Shown: positions 41,784-50,420, counted from the first letter of the stretch. The stretch: 64,000 nucleotides of DNA from Rugamonas rubra (GCF_900114705.1 NZ_FOTW01000014.1:91482-155481); one strand, 5' to 3'. Numbers and translations: made by a program. Notes: generated from the letters alone by a model not told the origin.

Positions 41784-42810
41784 GGTGTTGCTCGGGCAGG
41801 GCGAAGTAGCGGCGGAACTGTTCGATGAAGCGTTCCACCTCGGCGGCCGGCAGGTGGTTGATGCCGGCGGCGGCGCGGCGTCCGCCGCCGCCGGGGAACT
41901 GTTCGCACAGGCCGTGGGCGCTGCGCTCGGCCGGCGCGCCGGAGCGCACGCTGACGACGTAGTGGCCGTCGGCGTGGCAGCTGAGGATGGCGAAGGAGGC
42001 GGCGCCGCCGCCCGCCGCCAGTTGGTTGGCCAGCACGCCGCTGACCCGGCGCGCCCACGGCGCCGGCGGCAGCACGTACACGGCGCCGCCGGGCCGCTGC
42101 CAGTGCGGCCGCAGGCCGTGCAGGCGGGCGCAGTCGGCCTGGTAGCCGTCCAGCAGCAGGGCGTGGCAGGGGCTGTCGGCGATGAAGGCGAGCGGGTCGG
42201 CGTAGGCGCTGACGGCGCGGTACAGCTGCTCGGGGCAGATGTGCAGGTCGGCCACGCAGTCGCCGTAGGCGTTGTAGTTGAGCACCTGGCCGAGCTGTTC
42301 GAGCGCGGCGCTGGCGGCGCCGTCCAGGCCGGCGCGGGCGGCCAGCGCGCGCGCCGGCGCCGCCAGGTTGTCGCCGAAGGCGGCCGCCACCGCCCAGGGG
42401 CGGTAGCGGCCGTCAAGGTAGCGGTCGACCAGGATGCTGGTGCAGCAGTCCGGGCAGTCGTCCCAGAACAGGCGCAGGCCGGGGTGGGCGAAGGCCTGCG
42501 CGGCGGCGTGGTGGTCGAAGTAGTCGACGTTGGCGCCGGCCGCGAGCAGGCGGCGCAGCGGCGCGGCGTTGCTGTCGAGCGAGATGTCGAGCACCAGCAG
42601 CTCGGCGCCGGCGCAGTCGCGCTCGGCCAGGCGCGCCGCGACGCGCTCGAGCAGGGCGATGTCGCGCTTGACGCCGGTGACCAGCTCGGCGTCGGCCGGC
42701 GCGGCCAGGCGCAGCTGGTGCAGCGCGCAGATGCCGTCGGCGTCGCCGTTGAAGACGTCGATGCGGCGCGGCGGCGTCGGCCGGCCGCTGGAGGCGACGT
42801 CGCGGCCCAT
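41773..42810 (-). CDS. DHH-family phosphoesterase
   Basis: 345 residues. Metal-binding motifs of the DHH superfamily: DVFNGDADGICALHQL (residues 18-33), LLVLDISLD (71-79) and VDYFDHHAA (95-103); a C-terminal DHHA1-like glycine motif reads GGGGRRAAAGINHLP. Such proteins include NrnA-type nanoRNase/pAp phosphatases and family-II pyrophosphatases. Both activities would serve its neighbours, since sulfation releases PAP and sulfate activation releases pyrophosphate. Starts 3 bases after the cysC stop without a clear ribosome-binding site, so it is translationally coupled. Exact substrate is inference. Confidence 0.8.
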   Translation of the reverse strand: MGRDVASSGRPTPPRRIDVFNGDADGICALHQLRLAAPADAELVTGVKRDIALLERVAARLAERDCAGAELLVLDISLDSNAAPLRRLLAAGANVDYFDHHAAAQAFAHPGLRLFWDDCPDCCTSILVDRYLDGRYRPWAVAAAFGDNLAAPARALAARAGLDGAASAALEQLGQVLNYNAYGDCVADLHICPEQLYRAVSAYADPLAFIADSPCHALLLDGYQADCARLHGLRPHWQRPGGAVYVLPPAPWARRVSGVLANQLAAGGGAASFAILSCHADGHYVVSVRSGAPAERSAHGLCEQFPGGGGRRAAAGINHLPAAEVERFIEQFRRYFALPEQHHGH

Positions 42811-42813
42811 GGT

Positions 42814-43488
42814 CTAGTTGCGCCGCTGCGCCAGGTATTGGAACAGCTGGCGGCTGGCTTGTTGCAGCGTCAGGCAGTCGGTGTCGAGCACCAAGGCCGG
42901 GTAGAGCGGCACCTCGTAGGGCGCCGAGACGCCGGTGAACTCCGGGATCAGGCCGGCGCGGGCCTTGGCGTACAGGCCCTTGGGGTCGCGCTCCTCGCAC
43001 ACCTGGCAGGGCGTGCTGACGTAGGTCTCGATGAAGTTGTCCTCGCCGATGATGGCGCAGGCCATGGCGCGGTCCTGCCGCAGCGGCGAGATGAAGGCGG
43101 CGATGACGATCAGGCCGGCGTCGTTCATCAGCCGCGCCACCTCGGCGCTGCGGCGGATGTTCTCCTGGCGGTCCTGCGGCGAGAAGCCGAGGTCGCGGTT
43201 CAGGTGGTGGCGCAGGTTGTCGCCGTCGAGCACGTAGGCGGCGCGGCCGGCGTCGACCAGCATCTTCTCCAGTTCGCAGGCCAGGGTCGACTTGCCGGCC
43301 CCGCTCAGGCCGGTCAGCCAGACGGTGGCGCCGCGCTGGCCGTTCTGGCGGTTGCGCGCCGCCGCCGACACCTTGCCGGTGTGCCAGAAGATGTTCGGTG
43401 CGCTGGGCGCGACCGGCACTTCCTGGTCCGGCAATGCCGGGCTCGGCGGGTTCTGGGCCGGCGTCTCGCGGTACTTGAGCGTGCTCAT
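42814..43488 (-). CDS. cysC: Adenylylsulfate (APS) kinase
   Basis: 224 residues; GGGAG ribosome-binding site. Phosphorylates APS to PAPS. N-terminal ~30 residues are a proline-rich lead; the kinase core starts IFWHTGKVSAAARNRQNGQRG. Walker A GLSGAGKST at 60-68, then VLDGDNLRHHLNRDLGFSPQDRQENIRR (APS site), IVIAAFISPLRQDR and YVSTPCQVCEERDPKGLYAKARAGLIPEFTGVSAPYEVP, all intact. First gene of the operon; no ATP-sulfurylase (cysD/cysN) is nearby, so APS must come from elsewhere in the genome. Its use here is probably to feed the sulfotransferase three genes downstream, not only cysteine synthesis. Confidence 0.95.
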   Translation of the reverse strand: MSTLKYRETPAQNPPSPALPDQEVPVAPSAPNIFWHTGKVSAAARNRQNGQRGATVWLTGLSGAGKSTLACELEKMLVDAGRAAYVLDGDNLRHHLNRDLGFSPQDRQENIRRSAEVARLMNDAGLIVIAAFISPLRQDRAMACAIIGEDNFIETYVSTPCQVCEERDPKGLYAKARAGLIPEFTGVSAPYEVPLYPALVLDTDCLTLQQASRQLFQYLAQRRN

Positions 43489-43560
43489 GCTTCTCCCTTG
43501 CGGCGCCGTCGCGGCGCCGTTTGCTTGGTGGTGGTGGTGGTGGCGGGCGCGGCGGCCGGC

Positions 43561-45330
43561 TTAGAACTCTTCCCACTCGGCGTCGGACGGCGCCGTCGGA
43601 CGCCGTGAGGCGCCTTCGCCGGACAGGGCCGGCTGGCGCCGCGCGGCGGGCGCGGCCACGGCCGGCCGGGCCGGCGCGCGCGCGGGGCGGGTTTCGGCGC
43701 GCGGCGCCGGGCGCGGCTGGGCCAGCGCCGCCGGCTGCGGCAGCAGCGCGCGGCCGGACTGGCTCTCGATGCGGAACACGCTGACCACCTCGGTCAGGCT
43801 GTTGGCCTGGTCCTGCAGCGCCTGGGCGGCGGCGGCGGCCTCCTCGACCAGGGCGGCGTTCTGCTGGGTCACCGTGTCCATCTGGGTGACGGCGATGTTG
43901 ATCTGTTCGATGCCGGACGACTGCTCCTGGCTGGCCGACATGATCTCGGACATGATCTCGGTGACGCGGCGCACGCTGTCGACCACCTCGTGCATGGTCG
44001 AGCCGGCCTGTTCGACCAGCTTGTTGCCGGCCTCGACCTTGTCGACCGAGTCGCCGATCAGGGTCTTGATCTCCTTGGCGGCGGCGGCGCTGCGCTGGGC
44101 CAGGTTGCGCACCTCGGTGGCGACCACGGCGAAGCCGCGGCCCTGTTCGCCGGCGCGCGCCGCTTCGACGGCCGCGTTGAGCGCCAAAATGTTCGTCTGG
44201 AAGGCGATGCCGTCGATGACGCCGATGATGTCGACGATCTTGCGCGCCGAGACGTCGATGGCGGCCATGGTGTCGACCACCTGGGCCACCACGGCGCCGC
44301 CCTTGAGCGCCACGTCCGAGGCGGACACGGCCAGGCCGTTGGCCTGGCGCGCGCTGTCCGAGTTCAGCCGCACCGTCGAGGTCAGCTCCTCCATCGACGA
44401 GGCGGTCTGCTCGAGCGTGCTGGCCTGCTGCTCGGTGCGCGCCGACAGGTCCATGTTGCCGGAGGCGATCTGGCCGGCGGCGGTGGCGATGGTGTCGGTG
44501 CTGACGTGGACCTGGCTGACGATCGAGGACAGGCTGTCGCGCATCGAGGCCATGGCGAACAGCAGGCTGTGCTCGTCGCCCGGTTTGGTGTCGATGCGCG
44601 TGGCCAGGTTGCCGGCGGCGATCTGGCCGGCGATGGCGGCGGCCTCGCCGGGCTCGCAGCCCAGTTCGCGCACGATGCCGCGGGTGATCAGGGTGGCGGC
44701 GACGGCGCTGGCCAGCAGGGCCAGCGAGCCGATGATCAGCATCAGCGAGCGGGCGTTGGCGTAGGCCTCGGCGGCGGCGGCGGTGCCGTCGGCGTTCTGC
44801 TTGTCCTCGACCTCGCGCAGCTGGCGCAGCAGCTCCCACCATTTCTTCTGCACCGGGCGGAACTCGAAGCGCAGCACCTGGTAGGCCTCGTCCTGCTTGC
44901 CCTCGAGCGCCAGGGCGGCGGCGCGCGCGGTGAACGGCGCGGCCAGCAGGGCCTGCTGTTTGATCTGTTCGAGCAGGTTCTTCTCCTCCACCGAGGTGCC
45001 GGGCAGGCTGCCGAACATCTGGCCCAGCTGCTCCTGCGCGGCGTTGTATTTCTTCTCTTGATCGGCCAGGCGCTTGACCTCGATCTGCACCTCGTTGGCC
45101 TCCTTGAGCAGGATCAGGTTGCGCAGCGCCAGCGCGCGCTCGGTGACGGTCAGGTCCATCGTGCCGGCCAGCCGGGTTTCGACGTCGTTGACCTTGGTGA
45201 TCTCGTCCATGCGGTCCTGGATCTGGCTCATGCTCGACAAGCCCAGGCCGATCACCACCATCAGCAGCAGGGCCACCAGACCGAAGCCGATGGCGAGCCG
45301 CGATGCGACACTCATGTTCTGCAGTTTCAT
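43561..45330 (-). CDS. Methyl-accepting chemotaxis protein (4HB ligand domain)
   Basis: 589 residues; start at 45330 with GGAGG upstream. Membrane helix 1 ([21 protein letters not shown]), a periplasmic four-helix-bundle sensor (about 35-190), helix 2 ([21 protein letters not shown]), a HAMP region with [22 protein letters not shown], and a signalling domain with the hairpin tip [16 protein letters not shown] preceded by [44 protein letters not shown]. After a Pro/Arg/Ala-rich linker of ~70 residues it ends EWEEF. That is the xWxxF pentapeptide that tethers CheR/CheB, so it is probably an adaptation-capable receptor. Ligand unknown. Confidence 0.95.
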   Translation of the reverse strand: MKLQNMSVASRLAIGFGLVALLLMVVIGLGLSSMSQIQDRMDEITKVNDVETRLAGTMDLTVTERALALRNLILLKEANEVQIEVKRLADQEKKYNAAQEQLGQMFGSLPGTSVEEKNLLEQIKQQALLAAPFTARAAALALEGKQDEAYQVLRFEFRPVQKKWWELLRQLREVEDKQNADGTAAAAEAYANARSLMLIIGSLALLASAVAATLITRGIVRELGCEPGEAAAIAGQIAAGNLATRIDTKPGDEHSLLFAMASMRDSLSSIVSQVHVSTDTIATAAGQIASGNMDLSARTEQQASTLEQTASSMEELTSTVRLNSDSARQANGLAVSASDVALKGGAVVAQVVDTMAAIDVSARKIVDIIGVIDGIAFQTNILALNAAVEAARAGEQGRGFAVVATEVRNLAQRSAAAAKEIKTLIGDSVDKVEAGNKLVEQAGSTMHEVVDSVRRVTEIMSEIMSASQEQSSGIEQINIAVTQMDTVTQQNAALVEEAAAAAQALQDQANSLTEVVSVFRIESQSGRALLPQPAALAQPRPAPRAETRPARAPARPAVAAPAARRQPALSGEGASRRPTAPSDAEWEEF

Positions 45331-45469
45331 ACTTACCTCCGTGGGGCGCGATGGCCAGGGCGGCCTCGGCCGCCCCCGCCGCCCGGGAAGGGTCCGGGGC
45401 GGCGCCACTGCGCAGTTCAGATGAACAAAAACACTTCGCGAAAAGAAATGTCTGTTTGGATAGTAGTGG

Positions 45470-45495
45470 ATTGAATGCGTCAGAATGTATTCAAT
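45470..45495. promoter_or_regulatory. Dyad ATTGAAT-N12-ATTCAAT upstream of the chemoreceptor
   Basis: Perfect 7-base arms about 140 bases upstream of the leftward chemoreceptor start. No sigma-28 (FliA) consensus was found in the same region. Candidate operator; the rest of 45331-45628 holds no real coding frame. Confidence 0.3.
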
Positions 45496-45628
45496 AGTCA
45501 CACCGGCGACGCTCGCCGCAGAGCCTGCTATGACGGCGTGTGACTTGCAGAATGACAGTGTTGCTGTGCGGCATCATCGAGCCGCGCCGGACGGCGCCGC
45601 AGGCGCCGCCGGCCAAGCCGGGGATGGT

Positions 45629-46177
45629 TTAACCGAGCTTGTTGTCGGCCTTGCCACGGGCGCACAGGCCGAGCAGGCCGAGGCCGATCGACAGCATCAG
45701 GAAGCCGGCCGGTTCGGGCACCGGCGCCGTCACCAGGTTCAGGTTGCCGGCGTAGGAGCCGCCACGGCCGGCCAGCGCGGTGGCGCCGCTGACGCTGAAG
45801 CCGTAGTTGCCGGCGACCAGGGGATCGGCCGGATAGAACTCGATCGCCGCGCCGCCGTTGAAGACCGACAGCAGGTTGGTGCGGCTGTTGTCCAGGTTGA
45901 CGCGGAAGAAGGTGATGTCGCTGATGCCGTAGTTGGCCAGGCGGTTCGGATTGATCCAGGTCTTGCCGACGGCCGCCGTGCCGCTGGCCCAGCCCATCAG
46001 CTCGGGGTCGACGGCGAACAGGAACTCGTCGACGTAGCTGCCGGGGCCGGCGTGCAGGGCCGAGAAGGTGGCGTTGCCGGCCGCGTCGAAGACCAGCGGG
46101 TCGGCGTGGGCGGCGCCGGCCAGCAGGCCGCCGGCCAGCAGCAGGGCGGCCAGGGGGGAAAGGCGGAGGTGCTTCAT
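45629..46177 (-). CDS. PEP-CTERM sorting-domain protein
   Basis: 182 residues; AAGGAG ribosome-binding site. N-terminal signal peptide (LAALLLAGGLLAGAAHA), a beta-rich exported body (PLVFDAAGNATFSALHAGPGSYVDEFLF, ITFFRVNLDNSRTNLLSVFNGGAAIEFYP), and the C-terminal sorting signal VPEPAGFLMLSIGLGLLGLCARGK: a PEP motif, a membrane helix and a basic tail. Such proteins are processed by exosortase (EpsH/XrtA) and linked with exopolysaccharide or biofilm. The exosortase genes are not in this window. The body resembles FxDxF-type members (YVDEFLF). Confidence 0.92.
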   Translation of the reverse strand: MKHLRLSPLAALLLAGGLLAGAAHADPLVFDAAGNATFSALHAGPGSYVDEFLFAVDPELMGWASGTAAVGKTWINPNRLANYGISDITFFRVNLDNSRTNLLSVFNGGAAIEFYPADPLVAGNYGFSVSGATALAGRGGSYAGNLNLVTAPVPEPAGFLMLSIGLGLLGLCARGKADNKLG

Positions 46178-46286
46178 GTTGTTGCTCCTTGTATGCGAGA
46201 AGATGGTTCAAGCGGAGGACGACGCCGGTCGGCGCACAACAGAAAGGGCGCGGGGCCCGCCGTCAGACGTTGCAAAAATGGATTTT

Positions 46287-46318
46287 TTGCAGCATTGCTA
46301 ATGTATCATTTGCTGCAA
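46287..46318. promoter_or_regulatory. Dyad TTGCAGCA-N16-TGCTGCAA between PEP-CTERM and higA genes
   Basis: Perfect 8-base arms 110 bases upstream of the PEP-CTERM gene start, in a locally AT-rich stretch. It overlaps the T-run of the higA terminator by two bases. It could be an operator or part of the leftward promoter. Confidence 0.35.
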
Positions 46319-46348
46319 AAAAAACAACCCGGCGCCGCCGCCGGGTTG
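46317..46348 (-). terminator. Intrinsic terminator after higA
   Basis: Read leftward: stem CAACCCGGCG / CGCCGGGTTG with a 4-base loop, then eight T. Ends transcription of the antitoxin gene, whose stop is 70 bases upstream. Confidence 0.85.
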
Positions 46349-46417
46349 TGCTGTCGCAACGCTAGCGTGGCGCTAGTCAGCTGTGGAGGGGGGCGCTGGC
46401 GAGTCGGCCGGCGGCGC

Positions 46418-46747
46418 TCACGCCGCCAGCGCGGCCTCGTCACCGTCGCCGGGGGCGCGCGGCCGGACCTCGACGAGGATCCTCTCCAGGCCGGCGCGGG
46501 TGGCCATTTTGAGGTCGTACGCCTGTTGTAGGTTGAGCCAGGACTGTGGCTCGCCGCCGAAGTAGCGCGCCAGGCGTAGCGCGGTGTCGGCGCTGACGCC
46601 GCGTTTTTCGTTGACGATGTCGTTGATGCGCGCCGGCGTCACATGCAACGCCTTGGACAGCGCATGCGGCGTCATCGCCAGCGGCGCCAGGAATTCCTCG
46701 CGCAGAATCTCGCCGGGATGGATCGGACGCATTTGGTTCTCTGCCAT
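46418..46747 (-). CDS. higA: HigA-family addiction-module antitoxin, without a toxin partner
   Basis: 109 residues; start MAENQMRPIHPGEILREEF at 46747 with GGAGAG upstream (an in-frame ATG at 46780 lacks one). XRE-type HTH: LAPLAMTPHALSKALHVTPARINDIVNEKRGVSADTALRLARYFG, then the HigA/VapI-type SWLNLQQAYDLK. A C-terminal ~30-residue acidic tail follows. HigB normally precedes higA in the same operon; here the 76 bases upstream contain no frame for it and the next gene is an unrelated patatin-like protein, so this is an orphan. It may act as a plain regulator. Confidence 0.9.
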   Translation of the reverse strand: MAENQMRPIHPGEILREEFLAPLAMTPHALSKALHVTPARINDIVNEKRGVSADTALRLARYFGGEPQSWLNLQQAYDLKMATRAGLERILVEVRPRAPGDGDEAALAA

Positions 46748-46787
46748 GGTGCTCTCCGTTCGGAAGACGCGGACAGCCACAGTGTAT

Positions 46788-46800
46788 ATCGCAAATCGAT
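46788..46800. promoter_or_regulatory. ATCG-N5-CGAT dyad at the higA promoter
   Basis: Centred about 47 bases upstream of the higA start and next to a leftward TATACA that could be its -10. HigA proteins repress their own promoter through short dyads of this sort. Assignment is by position. Confidence 0.4.
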
Positions 46801-46823
46801 AAATGGAAGGCCGGAGCCGCCCG

Positions 46824-47912
46824 CTAGCGCAGCGCCTTGCTGTGGCGGGTGGCGTTGCGGATCGCCGCCGGCTGGCCGGGCGGGCGGCCGAAGGCCTCCA
46901 TGCCGCGCTCGTAGCCGTAGAGCCACTGCTGCTCCATGGTGGCGACGAACTCGTCGTAGCTGTGCGGCATGTCGAGCTGGATGCGGTTGTGGCGCCACAC
47001 CAGCTTCTTCTGCACCGGCTCGCCGGCCAGCGCGCGCGACACGTCGGAGGTGTCGATGCGCACCTCGGCGCGCTGGCCGTTGACGTAGCGCAGGCGCTGG
47101 TTGCCGTCCAGGCCCAGCACGGCGCGCCAGGCCGGGATGGCGAAGGTCTGGTCGAAGGCCTCCTTGAACTCCATCATCACCTCGTCGGCCAAGTGGCGCG
47201 CCAGTTCGATGGGGAACAGGTCGAGCACGCCGCCGATGTAGTGGTGGCCGGCGTAGCGCTGGCAGCGGAAGTAGATCATGTCGGCGATCGAGACGCGCGC
47301 CGCCTCGCCCAGCGGCGCCGTGCTGTCGGTCAGCAGGGCGCGGGCGACGGCGTGCTGGCCCCAGCGCGGGTCGCTCAGCGGCGCCTCCAGGCCATGCAGC
47401 AGCGCGGCCGCGCGCGGCGGACAGAACACCGTCTCGGCGAACAGCTTGCGCCGTCCGCGCGGCCGGCCCACCTCGGCCGGCTCGAACAGCAGGCGGCCGG
47501 CGATCACGCCGACGTCGACCGCCGGCACCGCCGGCTCGGGCGGGAAGGGCAGCTGGCGCGGCATCTCGAACAGGTAGTCGCCGAACAGGTCGGGGATGGT
47601 CGGGGCGCGCCCGGGGTTGAGCTTGCGCTTGGCGGCGCGCAGCAGCGTGCCGACCAGGCCGGTGTGGCGGGCCGACTTGAGCCCGCTCCAGAAGCGGTAC
47701 ATTTGGGGCGAGCTGAGCCAGGCGCGCCGCTGCGCGTCGTCGGGCAGGTTGCGGATGATGGTGGCGGCGATGGCGCTGCCGCAGCTGGCCAGCAGGATGT
47801 CGGGGGCGCGGCCGGCCTGGCAGGCCGCCGCGTACATGCCCAGATAGATGCCGAAACGCGCGCCGCCGCCGGCCATCACCATGCAGCGCTGGTATTTGTG
47901 TGCTTGAGTCAT
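46824..47912 (-). CDS. Patatin-like phospholipase family protein with altered nucleophile elbow
   Basis: 362 residues from ATG 47912 (MTQAHKYQRC); longer in-frame starts up to 48014 are possible. Oxyanion motif MAGGGARFGIYLGMYAAAC at the N-terminus. The nucleophile elbow reads LLASCGSAIAATI, so the Ser is present but the first Gly of G-x-S-x-G is replaced by Leu. A candidate Asp of the Ser-Asp dyad lies in YIGGVLDLFPIEL. Patatins cleave membrane lipids; whether this one is active is unclear. C-terminal half (VRIDTSDVSRALAGEPVQKKLVWRHNRIQLDMPHSYDEF) is unknown to me. Not linked to the type VI lipases. Confidence 0.72.
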   Translation of the reverse strand: MTQAHKYQRCMVMAGGGARFGIYLGMYAAACQAGRAPDILLASCGSAIAATIIRNLPDDAQRRAWLSSPQMYRFWSGLKSARHTGLVGTLLRAAKRKLNPGRAPTIPDLFGDYLFEMPRQLPFPPEPAVPAVDVGVIAGRLLFEPAEVGRPRGRRKLFAETVFCPPRAAALLHGLEAPLSDPRWGQHAVARALLTDSTAPLGEAARVSIADMIYFRCQRYAGHHYIGGVLDLFPIELARHLADEVMMEFKEAFDQTFAIPAWRAVLGLDGNQRLRYVNGQRAEVRIDTSDVSRALAGEPVQKKLVWRHNRIQLDMPHSYDEFVATMEQQWLYGYERGMEAFGRPPGQPAAIRNATRHSKALR

Positions 47913-48059
47913 CGCGACAACATACCACAGGCGGACCGGCGCGCCGGCCGATGTTGCCCGGACGCGCGGGTATTGGCTCTCGGGCAATGTTGTAACATTT
48001 CCCAATTCCAACATATCTACATGCTATTATTGGATTTTATGCAATCTAAGGATGGCCGG

Positions 48060-48458
48060 ATGCGGGATCTATCGAGAAGGTGTGGCACGCTCTTGCTGTG
48101 CGTCGCCATGAGTGCTTGCACCACGATGCACGTGGTGGCCGACGGCGCGGACGCCGTCAAGGCGGTGGCGGCGCGGCCGGTCGACGGTCTGGTGGTCGGC
48201 GAGACCCTGCTGATCGTCGGCCGTGACGGCAAGAAGCTCGACTTCAAACTGGCCGCCATCGAGGCCGATGCGCTGCGCGGCACGGTCGACGGCCAGGAGC
48301 GGCGCATCGCCTTCGGCCAGATCGAGCGCATCGAACGCGGCCGGGTGGACGGCGTCAAGACCACCGGCATCGTCGTCGGCGCCCTGGTCTTGCTCGGCGT
48401 GGCGGCGGGGCGCGCCATTAGCAACGACGTCACCAGCAAGATCCCCAAATCCAAGTAG
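48060..48458 (+). CDS. Small lipoprotein with glycine-zipper-like C-terminus
   Basis: 132 residues. Start at ATG 48060 chosen because AAGGA lies upstream and the signal peptide then reads MRDLSRRCGTLLLCVAMSAC with a lipobox MSAC. Two earlier in-frame ATGs (48021, 48039) would give an unlikely N-terminus. Body: VDGLVVGETLLIVGRDGKKLDFKLAAIEADALRGTVDGQERRIAFGQIERIERGRVDGVKT, a beta-rich domain. A hydrophobic end follows: GIVVGALVLLGVAAGRAI. Likely outer-membrane or periplasmic; function unknown. Confidence 0.78.
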   Translation: MRDLSRRCGTLLLCVAMSACTTMHVVADGADAVKAVAARPVDGLVVGETLLIVGRDGKKLDFKLAAIEADALRGTVDGQERRIAFGQIERIERGRVDGVKTTGIVVGALVLLGVAAGRAISNDVTSKIPKSK

Positions 48459-48541
48459 GCCAAGGCGGCGGCGATGCGCGATGCGGCATACAATGGGCCG
48501 GGGTAGCGCGCATCCCGCCGCCGCCGGACTTTGGATGGATT

Positions 48542-49159
48542 ATGTATTACGGAGAACGTTTCAACAGCATCACCCACACGGTCGGGGCGGCGCTGGCGGC
48601 GGTCGGCGGCGTTTTGCTGATCGTGCTGGCGGCGCGCAGCGGCGACGTGTGGAAAATGGTCAGCTTCAGCATCTATGCCGCCACGCTGCTGGCGCTGTAT
48701 CTGAGCTCGACGCTGTACCACAGCCTGCGCGGCCCGGCCAAGGAATTCTGGCGCACGCTGGACTACTGCGCGATCTATTTGCTGATCGCCGGCAGCTACA
48801 CGCCGTTCACCCTGGTGAGCCTGCGCGGCCCCTGGGGCTGGTGGCTGTTCGGCGTGGTGTGGACGCTGGCGCTGGTCGGCATCGCGCAGGAAATCTGGTA
48901 CGCCCGCGGCGCGCGCCTGCTGTCGCTATTGATCTACGTGATGATGGGTTGGCTGGCCGTGATCGGCGCCCGGCCCCTGATCGCGGCGCTGAGCTGGAAC
49001 GGCTTCCTATGGTTGGCCGCCGGCGGCGTGTTGTACACGGGTGGCATCGTTTTTTATGCCACCGATCACAAATTGCGTCACGGCCACGGTGTGTGGCATT
49101 TGTTCGTGCTCGGAGGCAGCATCTGCCATTTCGGCGCGGTACTGTTGTATGTGGCCTGA
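48542..49159 (+). CDS. Haemolysin-III/YqfA-family (PAQR-like) membrane protein
   Basis: 205 residues with seven hydrophobic helices. Family motifs: MYYGERFNSITHTVGAALAAVG at the start, YLSSTLYHSLRGPAKEFWRTLDYCAIYLLIAGSYTPF in the middle and ATDHKLRHGHGVWHLFVLGGSICHFGAVL at the end. These histidines and Asp/Ser form the zinc-binding site of the PAQR superfamily. Despite the name, most bacterial members are not haemolysins; a lipid-hydrolase (ceramidase-like) or envelope role is more likely. Confidence 0.92.
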   Translation: MYYGERFNSITHTVGAALAAVGGVLLIVLAARSGDVWKMVSFSIYAATLLALYLSSTLYHSLRGPAKEFWRTLDYCAIYLLIAGSYTPFTLVSLRGPWGWWLFGVVWTLALVGIAQEIWYARGARLLSLLIYVMMGWLAVIGARPLIAALSWNGFLWLAAGGVLYTGGIVFYATDHKLRHGHGVWHLFVLGGSICHFGAVLLYVA

Positions 49160-49195
49160 CGCTTACCGGCGCGCTTGCGCGCCCCCAGGACCATA

Positions 49196-50077
49196 GTGGA
49201 TATTAATTCTGACGATCTGAAGATTTTTGTAACCGTCGTCGACAGCGGCACGCTCAGCGCCGCCTCGGTGCATCTGGGCCAGACCACCTCGGGCGTGAGC
49301 CGCGCCCTGTCGCGGCTGGAGGACAAGCTGGCCACCTCGCTGCTGACCCGCACCACCCGGCGCATGGAGCTGACCGAGGAGGGCGCACTGTTCCTGCAGC
49401 AGGCGCGCGCCATCCTCGGCGCCATGGAGCAGGCCGAGGAGGCCATCCGCATCCGCCGCCAGAAGCCGGCCGGCCGCCTGTGCGTCGACGCCGCCTCGCC
49501 CTTCATGCTGCATTGCGTGGTGCCGCACGTGGCCGAGTTCCGCGCCCTGTATCCGGACATCCGCCTCGAGTTGAGCAGCAACGACCAGATCGCCGACCTG
49601 ATCGAGCACCGCACCGACATCGCCATCCGCATCGGCGCGCTGAGCGATTCGACCCTGCACGCCCGCGCGCTGAGCTCGAGTCCGCTGCACGTGCTGGCCA
49701 GCCCCGACTACCTGCGCCGCCACGGCACGCCGAAGATGCCGGAGCAGCTGGCCGGCCACGGCCTGCTCGGCTTCAGCCACTACGAGCAGGGCAACGCCTG
49801 GCCGCTGCGCCACGACGACGGCAACAGCCTGCAGGTGGCGCCGGCGCTGGCCGCCTCCAGCGGCGAGACGCTGCGCCAGCTGGCCCTGGCCGGCCAGGGC
49901 ATCGTCTGCCTGGCCGACTTCATGACGCGCGAGGACATCAAGGCCGGCCGCCTGGTGCCGCTGCTGGCCAGCTTCAACAGCGGCTACCGCCAGCAGATCC
50001 ACGCCGTCTACTATCGCAACACGCAGCTGTCGCAACGGATCAGCTGCTTCCTCGAGTTCCTGCAGCAGAAATTGTGA
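49196..50077 (+). CDS. LysR-family transcriptional regulator
   Basis: 293 residues from a GTG at 49196 with AGGA upstream. N-terminal HTH: DLKIFVTVVDSGTLSAASVHLGQTTSGVSRALSRLEDKLATSLLTRTTRRMELTEEG, closest in feel to the DsdC/AaeR-like LysR group acting on aromatic or efflux genes. Effector domain from about residue 90 (GRLCVDAASPFMLHCVVPHVAEFRALYPDIRLELSSND). The target is not obvious: the upstream hlyIII-like gene is on the same strand and nothing is divergent. Confidence 0.92.
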   Translation: MDINSDDLKIFVTVVDSGTLSAASVHLGQTTSGVSRALSRLEDKLATSLLTRTTRRMELTEEGALFLQQARAILGAMEQAEEAIRIRRQKPAGRLCVDAASPFMLHCVVPHVAEFRALYPDIRLELSSNDQIADLIEHRTDIAIRIGALSDSTLHARALSSSPLHVLASPDYLRRHGTPKMPEQLAGHGLLGFSHYEQGNAWPLRHDDGNSLQVAPALAASSGETLRQLALAGQGIVCLADFMTREDIKAGRLVPLLASFNSGYRQQIHAVYYRNTQLSQRISCFLEFLQQKL

Positions 50078-50250
50078 GGCGCCGCGCCACTGTGCGGCAG
50101 CGAACGGAATGCGCGGCGGCGCGGCGCTAACATGGCCCTGCGTGATCGAAGCGCGGCGCCCGCCACAACGGCGCCGCCCTGGATCGGCAGGTAAGCCGGT
50201 AGCCTCGAGTACCGGCACCAATTCGACGACGTCACCGTTGCGAGGTCATC

Positions 50251-50412
50251 ATGGCACAGACCACCCACCCATCGAAGTACCTGGTACGCGCCTACCTCGA
50301 ACGGCGCAACCACGACCCCAAGCCGCCGCCAACGCCGGAGGAGATCCGCCGCCAACTGGGTTGGGACCTGGTGTTGATGGACCAGCGCATCTGCGGCCTA
50401 GGCGGCCGCTGA
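50251..50412 (+). CDS. 53-residue protein, function unknown
   Basis: MAQTTHPSKYLVRAYLERR, then NHDPKPPPTPEEIRRQLGW and DLVLMDQRICGLGGR. A GAGGT ribosome-binding site precedes the ATG and an intrinsic terminator follows 9 bases after the stop, so it is a self-contained transcription unit. No signal peptide or membrane segment. Basic first half, a central Pro/Lys hinge and a short helix. I do not recognise a family. Confidence 0.65.
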   Translation: MAQTTHPSKYLVRAYLERRNHDPKPPPTPEEIRRQLGWDLVLMDQRICGLGGR

Positions 50413-50420
50413 CGTCCACC

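Noticed and set aside
43520..43560. GGT-rich microsatellite before the chemoreceptor stop
   Set aside because: A short interrupted GTG/GGT run between genes, too small and irregular to be a contingency tract.
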